The notes below the pieces were generated by a model, which saw nothing but the letters and a program-made list of their open reading frames with translations, was not told the origin of the DNA and ran no database searches. Below, piece after piece: positions 1 through 11,072 of a DNA stretch of 64,000 nt. Location of the stretch: contig ML978276.1 in NCBI GenBank assembly GCA_010015745.1, forward strand, positions 29,125 through 93,124, read 5' to 3'. Positions within the stretch are counted from its first letter, which is position 1; each line of letters begins with the position of its first letter. The position numbers and the translations under genes were made by a program. Source of the DNA: Setomelanomma holmii. Its lineage: Eukaryota > Ascomycota > Dothideomycetes > Pleosporales > Phaeosphaeriaceae.

Positions 1-1099
1 ATCTGGCCCAGTTGGACAAAGTACACACAGCATGCTCGCGCCTCTTCCGCCTCGACACACGCAAACAGCAGCGTGCACCTCGCGCTGCTGCAGATCGCTG
101 CCGCCGAGGACACCCCGACCTGAGGGATCGGCGTTGAGTCGCCTTGGAGAGAGCGGACCCGAGGAGCACTAGCTGAAAGAAGCTTCACTTTGGCTCACGA
201 GCGAGCATACTGCACCGGGAATTCTCCGCTGCTTCCACCCAGCATCGTGCGCTTCAGCCGGCCTGGAGAGCTTCACTGTCATCGCCCCCATTGCGCACCG
301 CAGTCGACAGACAAACATGGTCTGCACAGCGAATCACGATGCTCTCGAGGCCTTGCTAGCTCCTCTTGTTCATTTGCGTCCGCCAGGAACCCCTGGTGCG
401 GACTGCCTTTTGGTGTGCACTCTCAGCATCGACAGCGAATAGGGCAGCGCCTCGTCTCGTCGGAGAATGCTCACCGCATCGCTCACGCTGCATCTGAAGA
501 CTCTGCAAGAGAAAAAGGCCTGCACTGCACCCCGCGGCCCGCTCTTACTCGCACGCTTGTCGCTTTTGGTGGCCTTGTTTCAGACTGATGTGGAGCATCT
601 TCCAACTCATTCAAGCAAATGTACGTCAGCAGACATGTGAGAAAACGTGCGCACGAGATTCATGTGCAGCAATGAGCCATCCTCGGCAGGCGGGTGATGT
701 GCTCGGCTGTCAAAGTGCTCGGAGCATTTCTATCAATCTGTGTTACCATGCTCGGCTGGCTTGCGCTTTTGCTCAGAGGCCATCCCCGTGAACAAGCCGG
801 CGTCGAAGCTTAAAGCGACTCTCGCCAATCGCATGCAGCCGCGACAATCAAATTGGGAAATCCGAACAATCACGCGCTCAACGGGCATGCAGATTGCTCG
901 TGAAATTCAGCGCAAGGATTAGACCACACGAGCTGCGAGAGCCACAGCCGGCAATAACGCCTATCGCACAATGCACCTTCTCGAACCGAGGATGCAATTT
1001 GTGACGCAGTTGAGCACTCGGCTTTCATGATTTCGACTTCCTCCTTTGAACGTCCGAGGACAAGCGGCAGGAATTTGTCTACTAACCCCGGTGGGATGA
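1..1099. other. No recognisable gene at left edge
   Basis: The open frames here (for example the 132-codon plus-strand frame at 190-588) are rich in Ser, Arg, His and Cys with no family resemblance, domain or convincing splice structure. They look like chance frames. The stretch is probably the 3' flank of the thioesterase-like gene plus the flank of a gene outside the window. Confidence 0.5.
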
Positions 1100-2488
1100 T
1101 CAAGGTTTCGATGCATCGCCCACGTCTTCAACAGCATCAGGTCGATCCCAGCTACTCTGCTCTAGCTGCCGCACACGGTCCAACAAACTTCCAACTCTCC
1201 TCCCATACTTCTCCTTCGCTTGCTCCTGAAGATCGAATGTCTCTCTAAACTTGTGGATCATGAAGGGATGCAGTGGTGACTTCTTTGCCTTTCTGTAGTC
1301 GTAGACGACAATGTCTTCCACACATCGCGCCGCTGCTCGTCGATGGGCCTCAGACAGGATCAACACGTCTAGGATGAAGTGGTCGGCGTCTTCGTTTGGC
1401 TTGTTTCTAAGCTTATGCAGCACCGTTATCCTGCGGGGAAGTTAGATCTTGCTCGCCTTCGAGGCGCGTCTCTACTTACCTGTCCGGCCATGTCATTGGC
1501 TTCAAATTTGATCATTGTCAGCAAACTTCCAAATCATCACGATTCCGCAACATCCGTGAGGTAGATTCTGGGGCGGGGAAGTGAGGCAGTGTCCAGCAGG
1601 GCAGAAGCTCGGAAGCTTGACCAAATCGACACGCGTGAAGTCCTTCGACCTCGCGCATCCTGAACCTCCCAGGAACACAGAACTTGTTGATCGTTGTCGC
1701 AAGGATGTTGAGGGTAGACAAGCATTGAGACACTAATTGTGACCTATCCACGGAGAACTTCATATGTAAGTAAAAAGGTGGCAACTCACAAACTTGTAGT
1801 TGGTCGTAATGCTCCGCAGAATCAGCCCTACACTCTTTGGTGTCATAAGCTCCATCCATTGAGCCTTGTGCTGAGGATCGCTTGCAGCGAAGTTCAACGT
1901 CCAGTTGACACGAGCTGATTCGGCATAACGATTGTACATGACATTGTTCACATGACCTGTAGCACGGTCAGGAAGCTGTCAAATCGACACCTAGATCAGT
2001 AGAGTACCCTTCCGCGTATCAGCTGCTAGCTTCGACTGGATGGAGTGGGCTCGATCTTACCATGCTATCCTGTGTGCAACCAATATTGCGTTAGTCATTG
2101 TATCGCAATATCATGGGTTGAGTGTGGACGCTACCATTTCTCCCCATACGACTTCTTGACGATATAGCCCTCGCCACTGTTTGCCGGTGAGAAAGCCCTC
2201 ACTCCCTGCTACAAGATCTCTCCAGTCCACGGCTATCTCTTGTAATATAGATCCAGCTTCCTTTGTTTGGACTGGATCAATGCCCCACATGATACACTTG
2301 CCGATACGTGTTTTGAAGTCTGTGAGCCATCGTGGGCTCAAGGTGGCGGTTGCAGGCTTGTCGCTGTTGGCAGACGTTGATTGATGCCGTACACTGCAAG
2401 CCCCACGTGTTGCGGCTGTCACAAATCGCGAAAAAGACGAGTAAGAAGAAGAAGGAAGAAGCGCTGCATGTCGAAACAGCGTCCGCAT
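1100..2488 (-). CDS. Mitochondrial hot-dog thioesterase-like protein
   Basis: Five exons, complement(1100-1430, 1480-1499, 1790-1975, 2061-2069, 2135-2488), give 299 residues with frame kept throughout. The N-terminus is rich in Arg and Ser with a run like MRTLFRHAALLP, as in a mitochondrial presequence. The core GHVNNVMYNRYAESARVNW is the hallmark first helix of 4HBT/hot-dog thioesterases, followed by LILRSITTNYKF, the micro-exon PMTWPD, ITVLHKLR and FILDVLILSEAHRR, which are the expected strands. The family is widespread in fungi and usually annotated only as thioesterase-like; an acyl-CoA substrate is presumed but unproven. Exon 2 is 9 bases (DSM) and exon 4 is 20 bases, so automatic models often break here. 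The best acceptor for exon 3 adds six residues (LPDRAT) inside the otherwise conserved DSM-GHVNN stretch. The model is confident; enzymatic activity is inferred. Confidence 0.88.
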
Positions 2489-2757
2489 CTTGCTTGCAAC
2501 GTTCTGACAGCGACGAGTTGGAGAAGACCTGACTTATTCGTGATTGAGCGCTCAATTGGGTCGTGATGCAGTTTCCGTGATGGCTTGCGCGATTCGGAAA
2601 GAAGCCGACCTCGGTACGGCGGATTTCATCCTACGTCACGTCACGACTTGGCCCAAGCACCTCACGTTACCACTTGTGAACTCACATCCGTCACGATCTT
2701 AAATGGTACAGCATGGACGATTGAAGGGATATGGATACCAATTGATCAATCTCAGCA

Positions 2758-3167
2758 ATGCCCTCTGCAACCCCCTCGCTTCGTCTTCAGGTGATTCGGA
2801 TATACAAAGGTACGCAGCTCCATAATACTACTGTGCTGTGCTCATGCCTACCAGATCTTCTGTTTCTGGGAAGAGATTACCCTCAAGGATACGACTACTA
2901 TCGCACTCGTTTGCACAAGGCATTCGCCAACCAACGGAGTTTGACAGATGAAGAGCAAATCAAACAAGGTATCAAGCGGGCTGAGTTTGTGAAGAAAGGT
3001 AGGTACATTCATGTGGTCACGAGAGACGTACGCTGACTGTCGCATCATAGAGATTGAGGCTCTGTATGCTCAAGTTTTCTCTGTAATGTCGGAATTCCGC
3101 TAATAATTTCAGATATTACTTAAAGCGGTATCGCACACTGCGACAACGATACGATAGAGTAACTTGA
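2758..3167 (+). CDS. LYR-motif protein, ETFRF1/LYRM5-like
   Basis: Four exons (2758-2809, 2855-2998, 3051-3063, 3113-3167) encode 87 residues. The protein reads VIRIYKDLLFLGRDYP, then GYDYYRTRLHKAF, AEFVKKEIEALYYLKRYRTL and RQRYD. This matches the complex 1 LYR fold (three helices, R-x-Y-[KR] core) and especially the LYRM5/ETF regulatory factor subgroup, with its L-x-x-LGRDYP and E-x-EALY-x-L-x-K/R-Y blocks. Family members are small mitochondrial matrix proteins; human LYRM5 binds the electron-transfer flavoprotein and displaces its FAD. Assignment to that exact role in this fungus is inference from the conserved blocks. Exon 3 is only 13 bases. The gene is divergent from the thioesterase-like gene, with a 269-base gap that may be a shared promoter for two mitochondrial proteins. 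Confidence 0.88.
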
Positions 3168-3287
3168 TCCTCCATGGGATCTTAAATTGTCAACAGTAGC
3201 CTCGATTGGCCGGGATATCACAGAAGCAAAGGTACGCCTGCGCAGCCTCAGACCTTCTTACACCACCACACGCCGACCTCGAAACAT

Positions 3288-4754
3288 TCACCACTTGAGG
3301 CGCCTTTCTGTTCCAGTAGGTTGGTCATCATCCATGCCCTGTACATGATTAGCATCTGCACCACAGAATTTTGCCTGGATAACATACCACCACCTCTGCC
3401 ATTCTTCTTGATTCTTTCCGCTGACCTCCTTTAGCAGAGGCTCTAGACTCTCAATCATTTGGATCACGACAAGCAGAGCTGTGTAGCGAAGCGCTGCCTG
3501 CTCTTCTGTGAGTGTGGCGCTGTTGAGGTTTACGCTTCCCTTCTTCAGCTTGCCTGCCTCGCTCCCTCGTCGCTTGCCGGCATTTCGCTCGCCTGCCTGC
3601 TCACGTTCCCATCGCAATTCACCGAGCGGAATTGCGACCCTTCGATTCTCCACATCGTATAGTGTCTCCGTCTCCTGAAGTAGGATCTGAGAAATACGCG
3701 CACATGGTGTAGGGGACAGCTTCCGTCGATCTAAAGCTTCTTGTATCCACATATTGGAGTCCTGCAAATATTTATTCTGTACTTCGGTGAATGGCGTTAT
3801 TGGTGAAATCAGGAAAGTCCCTGTGGAGACAGCACAAGCGTATTCCTGTGGATTCTTCCCTGGTGGTGGTGGTGGATGCGGTAGAATCGATCGAATGATG
3901 TGGTCTGTTTCCCAGATTTCCAACGTGCCACCAGATTTCAGTATACGCGTGGACTCGTCGAGCACACGCTGTGACGGAGCGCCCAGCGGTACTACCATGC
4001 TCAAGTCTTTCATAACAACAATATCGAATTCATCGTCATCGAAAGGCAACGGCAACCTGGAGTAGGGCTCAGTCAGCTGATTCTCCCATGAGTAATGGAG
4101 CTACGTGAAGCTGTGGTTGTTGCCTAGCCAGCTCTAAATCTCACAGCGTACTTCGGGCGGTTACATGTTGTGGAGGTGGGCGCGCTGGGCATACGTACTT
4201 CCGCAGGTCATGTTGCACAAACCTCCAATCGATCCCCTGTCTCTGCAAGTCTCCTGCAACTGGGACTACGTCCAGCCCCGTGAACGAGACATCGTCGTAG
4301 CCCAAACCGCAGAGGAAATCATGGCACACAGCACTGTAGTATCCACTTCCACAAGCCAACTCTAAAACTTTCTTAGGAGGATTTTGGAGTGAAGGCGTGT
4401 GGCCCAGGGCTCGGTCGAATATAGAGGTCGCGAGAAGAGTCTGTAGGTTCTGGCGTTGCAACTCTGGCAAGTCGCAGGGTAAGGGGTAGTGGGGCACGCT
4501 GCGCAGGTACCGGCGACCATGGCGCAGTATAAAGGGTTCAGAAGAGGCTGTAGCATCATCTCTAGCACTCTGAGCAGTAGAGGCGCTCGAAATGGAGCCT
4601 CGCGTTGCGTCCATTGGGTGACCAGCGGCTCGTGGACCTGGCGAGGTCGCGGACGTGGAGGAGGCAGATATTGTTCTACCGAGGGCGTCTGTGGTGGTCA
4701 AGTCCCATTGTTTGGTTTCAGTGGTCTTCGGGCGGATGGGCGTGCTGCTCGGGC
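3288..4754 (-). CDS. SAM-dependent methyltransferase (5' end unresolved)
   Basis: Two clear exons, complement(3288-4056) and complement(4199-4754), with a 142-base intron opening GTACGT. Translated together they give about 440 residues. Motif I is KVLELACGSGYYS, followed by the acidic post-I strand FTGLDVVP; FDIVVMKDLSMVVPLG and SGGTLEIWE fit the later strands of a class I Rossmann methyltransferase. A long Lys/Arg/Glu-rich insertion follows and the C-terminus is helical. The substrate cannot be told. The frame continues upstream past 4701 (residues TPIRPKTTETKQWD) to a CAG acceptor at 4755, so at least one further 5' exon exists. A candidate ATG at 4841 would need a weak GTCCTC donor, so I leave the start open. 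The Ser/Thr-rich N-terminus of about 75 residues is probably disordered. Confidence 0.8.
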
Positions 4755-6261
4755 CTGAATAGCGATACTAGGTTTTACATTAGCACAACATCGTCCTCCA
4801 CGCTGCCATCCAAGAGGACCTGCAAGAAGCCATTCAGACATCGAAACGATCGGCCCCACTATTTTAGCGGGCGCTCGATATTGGGCCTGCCCCTAGTCGT
4901 ATGATAAGATGTGTAGCCGAGTCAGCAGAATGCAAGAAATAGACGAGCGGGCACGGCGGAACGGGAGCGATCGCAGCAACGCTTAGTGGGGACGCAAGGG
5001 AAAGAGAGATATGGGATGCGTGTTTGCATGGCGGCAGGATATGCAGTACGGTAGCAGATTAGGTACCAAGTCCGGTTGTAGGCAGTGGCCCAGCTCAGGT
5101 GAGGAGCTGCGTGGAATTGAACCGAGGGGTCTCCAATCAAAGGCGGCTTGCATCGCTCCCCCAGATTTTGATAGTAATGCGGTTAGCTGGGCGAACGAAC
5201 CTCGCCGGCTGAGAGCTCTGGATGTGAGGTGGCGTTCTGCCCTCTGCATGGGCGGAGTCATCCGCTGCAAGCAGAACATGGCACGTATCTGCACCTGGGC
5301 CATACGCGGGGAAGCTGGGACTGTCATCACACCTGAGGCCCGCTGAGACCCAAGAAACATTGCGAGCTGTGTCCAGACACGCTAGTCAAGCTGTCTCTCA
5401 TCAAGACGTCGTCGTGCATGCTGGGTGGTTGGGCTTGCATCAGGTACCAGAATACTGTGGTATAGGACACCTGGTGCATCTACACGACCGACCTGAACGT
5501 CGGCGCATCCAGGACTTGGCCTTATAGTAATACATGTAGGATTCAAATCGCTGCGGTGCCATACGCAATCGAAATCTCATTGCAGATGACGAGCCCAAAA
5601 GAGGAATGAGAGGTCTTGATGTCGCGTTTCATCATGACTGATCGACGCTGAGTCACGTGCGAACTAGAACCTCAGCCGAATCACCAATGTGAAGTGCTCA
5701 CAAGGCCATAGCATCGCTACGCTCTCTATTCTTCACAGCGCCGCCGTTGGACCGCACCCTGTCTCACTCACGCCATTGAGAACGTTTGCAGCACGGGGCG
5801 CCTCTGCCGCTCCCACATCAGTACGTGCTCAGCTTCGGCCCGCTTCTGTTGTCGTCGACGATCCGTGCTGCGATGTGCTCTGTTCCCCACCACAGCTGCT
5901 AACACCACCTGCCAGCACCTCTCGACATATCAATAACCCCTGTGCCCGCCGCACAACCCACAGACTCGATCACCCAGGAGCATCACCGCTGTTGTCGCTC
6001 GCTACCGGTGCCGTTCCGATCCCGCCGCAGCTCGCCAACACACGCCAGCCTCCCGATACATGCGATACAGGTGCCGCGTCTCCTAGCGCGTGCTCATGTC
6101 GAGGAGTAGAACGGGCGCCCATGTTAAGAAGAAGAAAGCCGCGTGCCCGAACCCTGCCTTCCACCTGACGCGCTCTCCTGCAAATCTGTCCCGGGGCTTT
6201 CACCTCAAGCCTCCGCTGCCGCCCCCGGGACCCTCGACTCCTTGCGCCGCAATTCCCTTAG
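4755..6261. other. Intergenic, upstream of CCR4 and methyltransferase
   Basis: About 1.5 kb between two divergent genes. It must hold the missing 5' exon(s) of the methyltransferase near 4755-4900 and the promoter and 5' leader of CCR4. Frames at 5011-5346 and 5689-6493 are GC-rich, low-complexity (Pro, Ser, Thr, Arg) and overlap each other in different frames. I see no family match. A T-loop-like sequence near 5110-5125 does not fold into a full tRNA. Confidence 0.5.
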
Positions 6262-8595
6262 ATGGCCGAGTACTCGGTCTACCAAAGGGGAGCCGGCCAA
6301 ACTTTCTATCCACAACACGCGCAAAACATCCGCAACCTGCCCAACCGTGTGCGATCACCCACCGCCAATAGCGCTAGGATACCCTTCAATAATCCCGATA
6401 CGCCCTCACCCTCACGATCACCCGGGCGACAGTCACCGCAGCAATTCAACATGTTCAACCAGAATCATGGTCACCAAGGCCACAACGTCATGATGAACGG
6501 GCGGGCGGGCCACCAAGGCTATGGGATGCAAATGAACTTAGGCAAGCCTTTTCAGCACAACCAGACGCATCAACACCACGGGCACAACCACCAACAACAT
6601 CAAGAACACACTGGCGGCGCTCACAGCGGGCAATACAATCACCAACACAACATGTCCAGTGGCGGCATGTCAAATGCGCAGCCCCACTTTGCGCCCGGCC
6701 ATCTCCAGAACGGCACACCAAGCAGTGTTCACAGCGGACTCAGCAAGCCGCCGAATGAACACTGGGCAGAGCAACTACGCACGGCACAAGTTGCGCGAGA
6801 GATGACTCAGTCGCACTCGCACGCTAGGATTCACCCGAGTGTGAGCAAAAGCATCGTGGCAGGCACAACAAATGGCATGCAGAAGGAAACCGACAAAGAG
6901 GAGCGCAATAGGCCAGCCGCCCAGCGATCGGATGACGGCAAAGACAGCCACATATGGACGATCCTCGATTTTGGCGGCCAGAATTTGAAAGTCATTACAC
7001 CGGCGCTTTTCAACTACACCTTCCTCACAAAGCTGTATTTGAACTCCAACAAGCTTACGTACCTGCATCAGACGATCGGACAGCTCAGGAACCTGACTCA
7101 TCTGGACTTGTCATTGAATAATCTTCATTACCTGCCTCCAGAAATTGGCATGCTAGTAAATCTCAAGCAGCTCCTTGTTTTCGACAACCATCTAGACAGC
7201 CTTCCGGACGAACTCGGCTCGCTATATCAACTGGAAATGCTAGGTATCGAAGGGAATCCAATTCCAGAAGAATTGAAGCAGATCATCATGGAGCAAGGAA
7301 CCACGGAACTCATTCGTCACTTCCGCGAAACTGCGCCAGGCCCTGACGCCCCACCAGAGCGTGACTGGATTGTGCTTGACGAGATCCAAGACTCGACACA
7401 GGAGACTATCTCAGCGTTAAGCTACAACATACTTTGCGACAAGTACTGCACGCAGTCGCAGTACGGATACACGCCGAGTTCTGCCCTAGCCTGGGAAACC
7501 CGCCGACAACTTATTCTAGAAGAATTGAAGGCCCGCAACGCCGACATTGTGTGTCTTCAAGAGATAGACCAGGAAAGCTTTAACGAATACTTCCGGGAGA
7601 AGCTCGCGCACGACGACTACAAGGGCGTCTTCTGGCCGAAATCAAGGGCACGGACAATGGCAGAGAGGGAAGCGAAGTTGGTCGATGGGTGTGCCATATT
7701 CTACAAAAACAGCAAGTGAGTATAGGACGCAGGCGAAACCTTACCTGCAAATGCTAATAGATCCAGGTACATATTGCTGGACAAGCAGCTTATCGACTTC
7801 GCCAATACCGCCATTAACCGGCCTGATATGAAAGGCGAACACGACATCTTCAATCGAGTCATGCCACGCGACGACATCGGTGTTGTCGCTTTCCTGGAAA
7901 ATCGCGCTACGGGGTCCCGCTTCATCGTTGGCAATGTTCACGTATTCTGGAATCCAGCTTTCACCGATGTCAAGCTCGTGCAAGTCGCAATTCTGATGGA
8001 AGGCATCTCGAAGTTTGCGACAAAGTGGGCCAAGTTCCCTGCATGCAAGGATAAAGTCGTCTACCGCTTCACGAATGGCGACAGCGAAGACGGGAAAGAG
8101 TCAGATACAACGCAGGAACCGGGGCCGTCGAAAGAGTACGAGAAGGGTGCCGATATCCCAGTCTTGCTGTGTGGAGATTTCAACTCGATGCCTAATTCTG
8201 GTGTGTACGACCTGATCACACAAGGCACCATCCACCAATCGCACGAGGACCTAGGAAGCCGGAAGTACGGTAACTTCACAAGGGATGGCATCTCGCATCC
8301 GTTCAGTCTGAAATCCAGCTACTCGGCGATTGGAGAATTGGCATTCACGAATTATGTGCCGCACTTCCAAGGCATTCTGGACTACATCTGGTACTCGACA
8401 AACACGTTGCAAGTGGTCGGACTTCTTGGTGATATCGACAAAGACTATCTTCGGCGGGTCCCCGGATTTCCAAACTATCATTTCCCTAGTGACCACGTGG
8501 CGCTCTATGCGCAGTATATCGTCAAGGGTCGGAAAGAGAAGAAGGTCTCAGAGGTCGACTTTGGGCCAAGTCGGGAACGAGAACGGAGGTCTTGA
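6262..8595 (+). CDS. CCR4: CCR4-Not deadenylase subunit Ccr4
   Basis: Two exons, 6262-7715 and 7767-8595 (51-base intron with a GCTAAT branch site), encode 760 residues. Residues 1-215 are rich in His, Gln, Asn and Gly, as in fungal Ccr4 N-termini. Leucine-rich repeats run from about 230 to 346 (FLTKLYLNSNKLTYL, LTHLDLSLNNLHYLPPEIG). The catalytic exonuclease/endonuclease/phosphatase domain starts near 383 (ALSYNILCDKYCT) and shows DIVCLQEID (catalytic Glu near 432), LLCGDFNSMP near 618 and SDHVALYAQY near 726. Ccr4 is the main poly(A)-shortening nuclease of the CCR4-NOT complex, binding Caf1/Pop2 through the repeats, and acts in the cytoplasm. All active-site motifs are present, so the enzyme should be active. 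The start Met is followed directly by the conserved-looking AEYSVYQRG. Confidence 0.97.
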
Positions 8596-9441
8596 TCGTC
8601 TGACTTCGCATGCGTGGTAACGAAACTACATTCTTGGTTCGCAATTGTCAACAGGCGTGTGTGCGGATGTCGTCAATCACTCGGCGTTCGACTTGCTACA
8701 TCTCGCCCGTGTCCTGGAAGTCACGAGCAACCTCCTGACTTGTAAGTCGTATCAGCTTCATCCAATGGTGAGCATGGTCAGGCTGCCGTCTCCCAGAAGA
8801 CGGTGAGCGATGTGTATTAGATGCGGATCTCTCATCATGTTTGTTGTCCAGTGCCATGGCATCACCTGGTATTCTTTGTTTGCCCCGATGGATCTCTACT
8901 CTCTTTTAGGCCTGCGAATGGTTTGGACGATTTGGTTGGCTTTTTCACAGGTGTATCGCGGGTTTGCTTTCGGTCTCCTTTCTTCCTGCAATGTATGAAT
9001 TAGGTAGCTTTTGAAAAGACCACATCCCCTGCCATCACGCCGGGGAGACGATTCTTCAATAACACAGCCTCATCTGTTCTATGCTCTTGTCAGTCCCGCG
9101 CGCAGCACACTACGAACCGCGCTTATATCAGCAGACTAATCTACGAGCTGCAATATGTGAGGCTGAGGACGATGTTCAAGTATTGCCATTTGAGAAGTCG
9201 AGGAGCAGCAGCCTATGCAGGCGGCGGGGATGCCGTCATGCGGCGAATCTGGGCGATCATTCGCTGGGTGAGGGAGGCCAGATTGGTGAGGGGCTTGCCG
9301 CTCGCTTGACGACGCTTCCACGTGCTAGACCGCCTTCGTCATACACATCAACGACGGCACCTCGACAAGTCTCCCTCAGCCAGCACCGCCTCTACCACCT
9401 GTGTACCGCCTCCTACACAACACTCACGCACATCACACACA
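8596..9441. other. Intergenic, CCR4 3' flank and SEC14 promoter
   Basis: Two tandem genes flank this 846-base stretch. It should contain the CCR4 3'UTR (the first few hundred bases are T-rich, with frames of no family resemblance) and the SEC14 promoter and leader, which is pyrimidine/CA-rich from 9330 to 9441. No RNA gene or repeat is visible. Confidence 0.5.
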
Positions 9442-10690
9442 ATGGCTCATGCACCTCCTGCGAAAGAGCTGTCGCTCGACCCCAAGTACGACGACTACGA
9501 CTATCCCACCACGTCCCCCACCGTTCAGAGCGGGCATCCAGGCCATACGACGGCCGAGCAAGATGCTCAGGTCTACCAGCTACGCTCCATGCTGGAGCAG
9601 GCCGGGTACACCAAGAATCTCGACACATTGACGCTGGTACGCGCGGCACTTCACATATGTGCATGTCAGTTCACAACTAAATAATTCTTAGCTGCGATTC
9701 CTCCGCGCACGAAAGTTTAATGTTGAGCTATCCAAGAAGATGTAAGATGATTCCGTGTGGTGAAACATGCGCAACCCTAAGGATGGTGTACTGACTGCGC
9801 CATAAGGTTCATCGACTGCGAGAAATGGCGGGCCGAGTACGCTGGTGTTGGTGTGGAGGAGCTGGTGCGCACTTTTGACTACAAGGAGCGACCGCAGGTG
9901 TTCGCGTACTACCCACAATATTATCACAAGACCGACAAGGTACGTCCACCTCTACGAGAGCTCCTTTGGGCTCGCCCTTTTTCTACGATTGCATCGACTA
10001 ACGCAGCAACAGGATGGCCGCCCAGTATACATCGAGTCGCTCGGCAAAGTCGACCTTACCGCGCTCGGTAAGATCACATCGCAAGAGCGCATGATCCAGA
10101 ACCTTGTCTGCGAATACGAAAAGATGGCCGATCCCCGCCTTCCTGCTTGCTCCCGTAAGTCTGGTTACCTGCTCGAAACCTCATGCACAATCATGGACTT
10201 GAAGGGCGTCGGCATTGCAAAGGCCACCTCTGTGTACGGATACCTAGGTGCTGTCTCTGCCATCAGTCAGAACTACTACCCCGAACGCTTGGGCAAGATG
10301 TACATCATCAATGCGCCCTGGGGCTTCTCTGGCGTCTTCAGTGTCGTCAAGAAGTTCCTCGACCCTGTGACGAGCGCAAAGATCCACATGCTTGGCAGTG
10401 GATACGAAAAGGAGCTTTTGGCACAGATCCCAGCGGAGAACCTGCCAAAGCAATTTGGAGGAAAATGCGACTGCAAGGGAGGCTGCGCCCTTAGTGATGC
10501 AGGCCCGTGGTGGGATAAGGAGTGGGTCAGGGAACCCAAGTGGGCGAAGAAGGACGGCGATGCGATTGACAACACCAAATTGCCTCCTCCAACGCAGGGC
10601 GGTGACGCACAAGCGCCTGTAGGTGTTGACCCCGCTGTTGCACCTGCAGGAGCCCCAGTTGCAGCTCAGCAACCACAATCTCATGCTTAG
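9442..10690 (+). CDS. SEC14: Sec14 phosphatidylinositol/phosphatidylcholine transfer protein
   Basis: Four exons (9442-9636, 9692-9741, 9807-9939, 10013-10690) encode 351 residues. The CRAL-TRIO N-terminal helix bundle (LRSMLEQAGY, LRFLRARKFNVELSKKMF) is followed by WRAEY and VFAYYPQYYHKTDKDGRPVY. The lipid-binding CRAL-TRIO domain has ETSCTIMDLKGVGI, YYPERLGKMYIINAPWGFS and the helix gate VKKFLDPVTSAKIHMLG. The tail PKQFGGKCDC and WWDKEW is typical of fungal Sec14. Sec14 exchanges PtdIns and PtdCho at Golgi and endosome membranes and couples lipid metabolism to secretion. The C-terminal 40 residues are Pro/Ala/Gln-rich and divergent. The last intron has two in-frame-compatible AGs; I chose the acceptor that gives KTDKDGRP, the conserved reading. 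Confidence 0.96.
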
Positions 10691-11072
10691 GCGGCTAAGC
10701 GTTGCACGGAGAGGGAGCGGCAGGCGTTGAGGAGTAGCGAAACCTTGGTGGGCTAATGCATCTCCGGGTGAAAGCACGTCGTGCTGTTCGATGCTGGACT
10801 GCAGTATAGACATTAGCGTAGGTTTGAAAGACTATTGCATTGGAAGGACATAGGTGGCCCAGCGCTAGACCTAGAATGAGACCGACATCCATTGTCTCTG
10901 TCTTTGTTCCATCCTCGACTCGAACTCCCTCTAAGTTGTCTTTGTCCCTTGGAACTTTTGCTATGCGCTCAAGACTTTTGCTCTTTTTTTGTCTGATTGT
11001 CACATTTCCAGGGAATTTACATACTGGCGACTTCAGCACCTCGGATGCTATTTCTTGCACCGCGGGATCAAC

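Noticed and set aside
5100..5165. tRNA-like T-loop (minus strand, GGTTCAATTCC) with partly matching GGAGC/GCTCC ends
   Set aside because: The span is only about 57 bases, the T-stem has mismatches, and no D-arm or anticodon arm can be folded.
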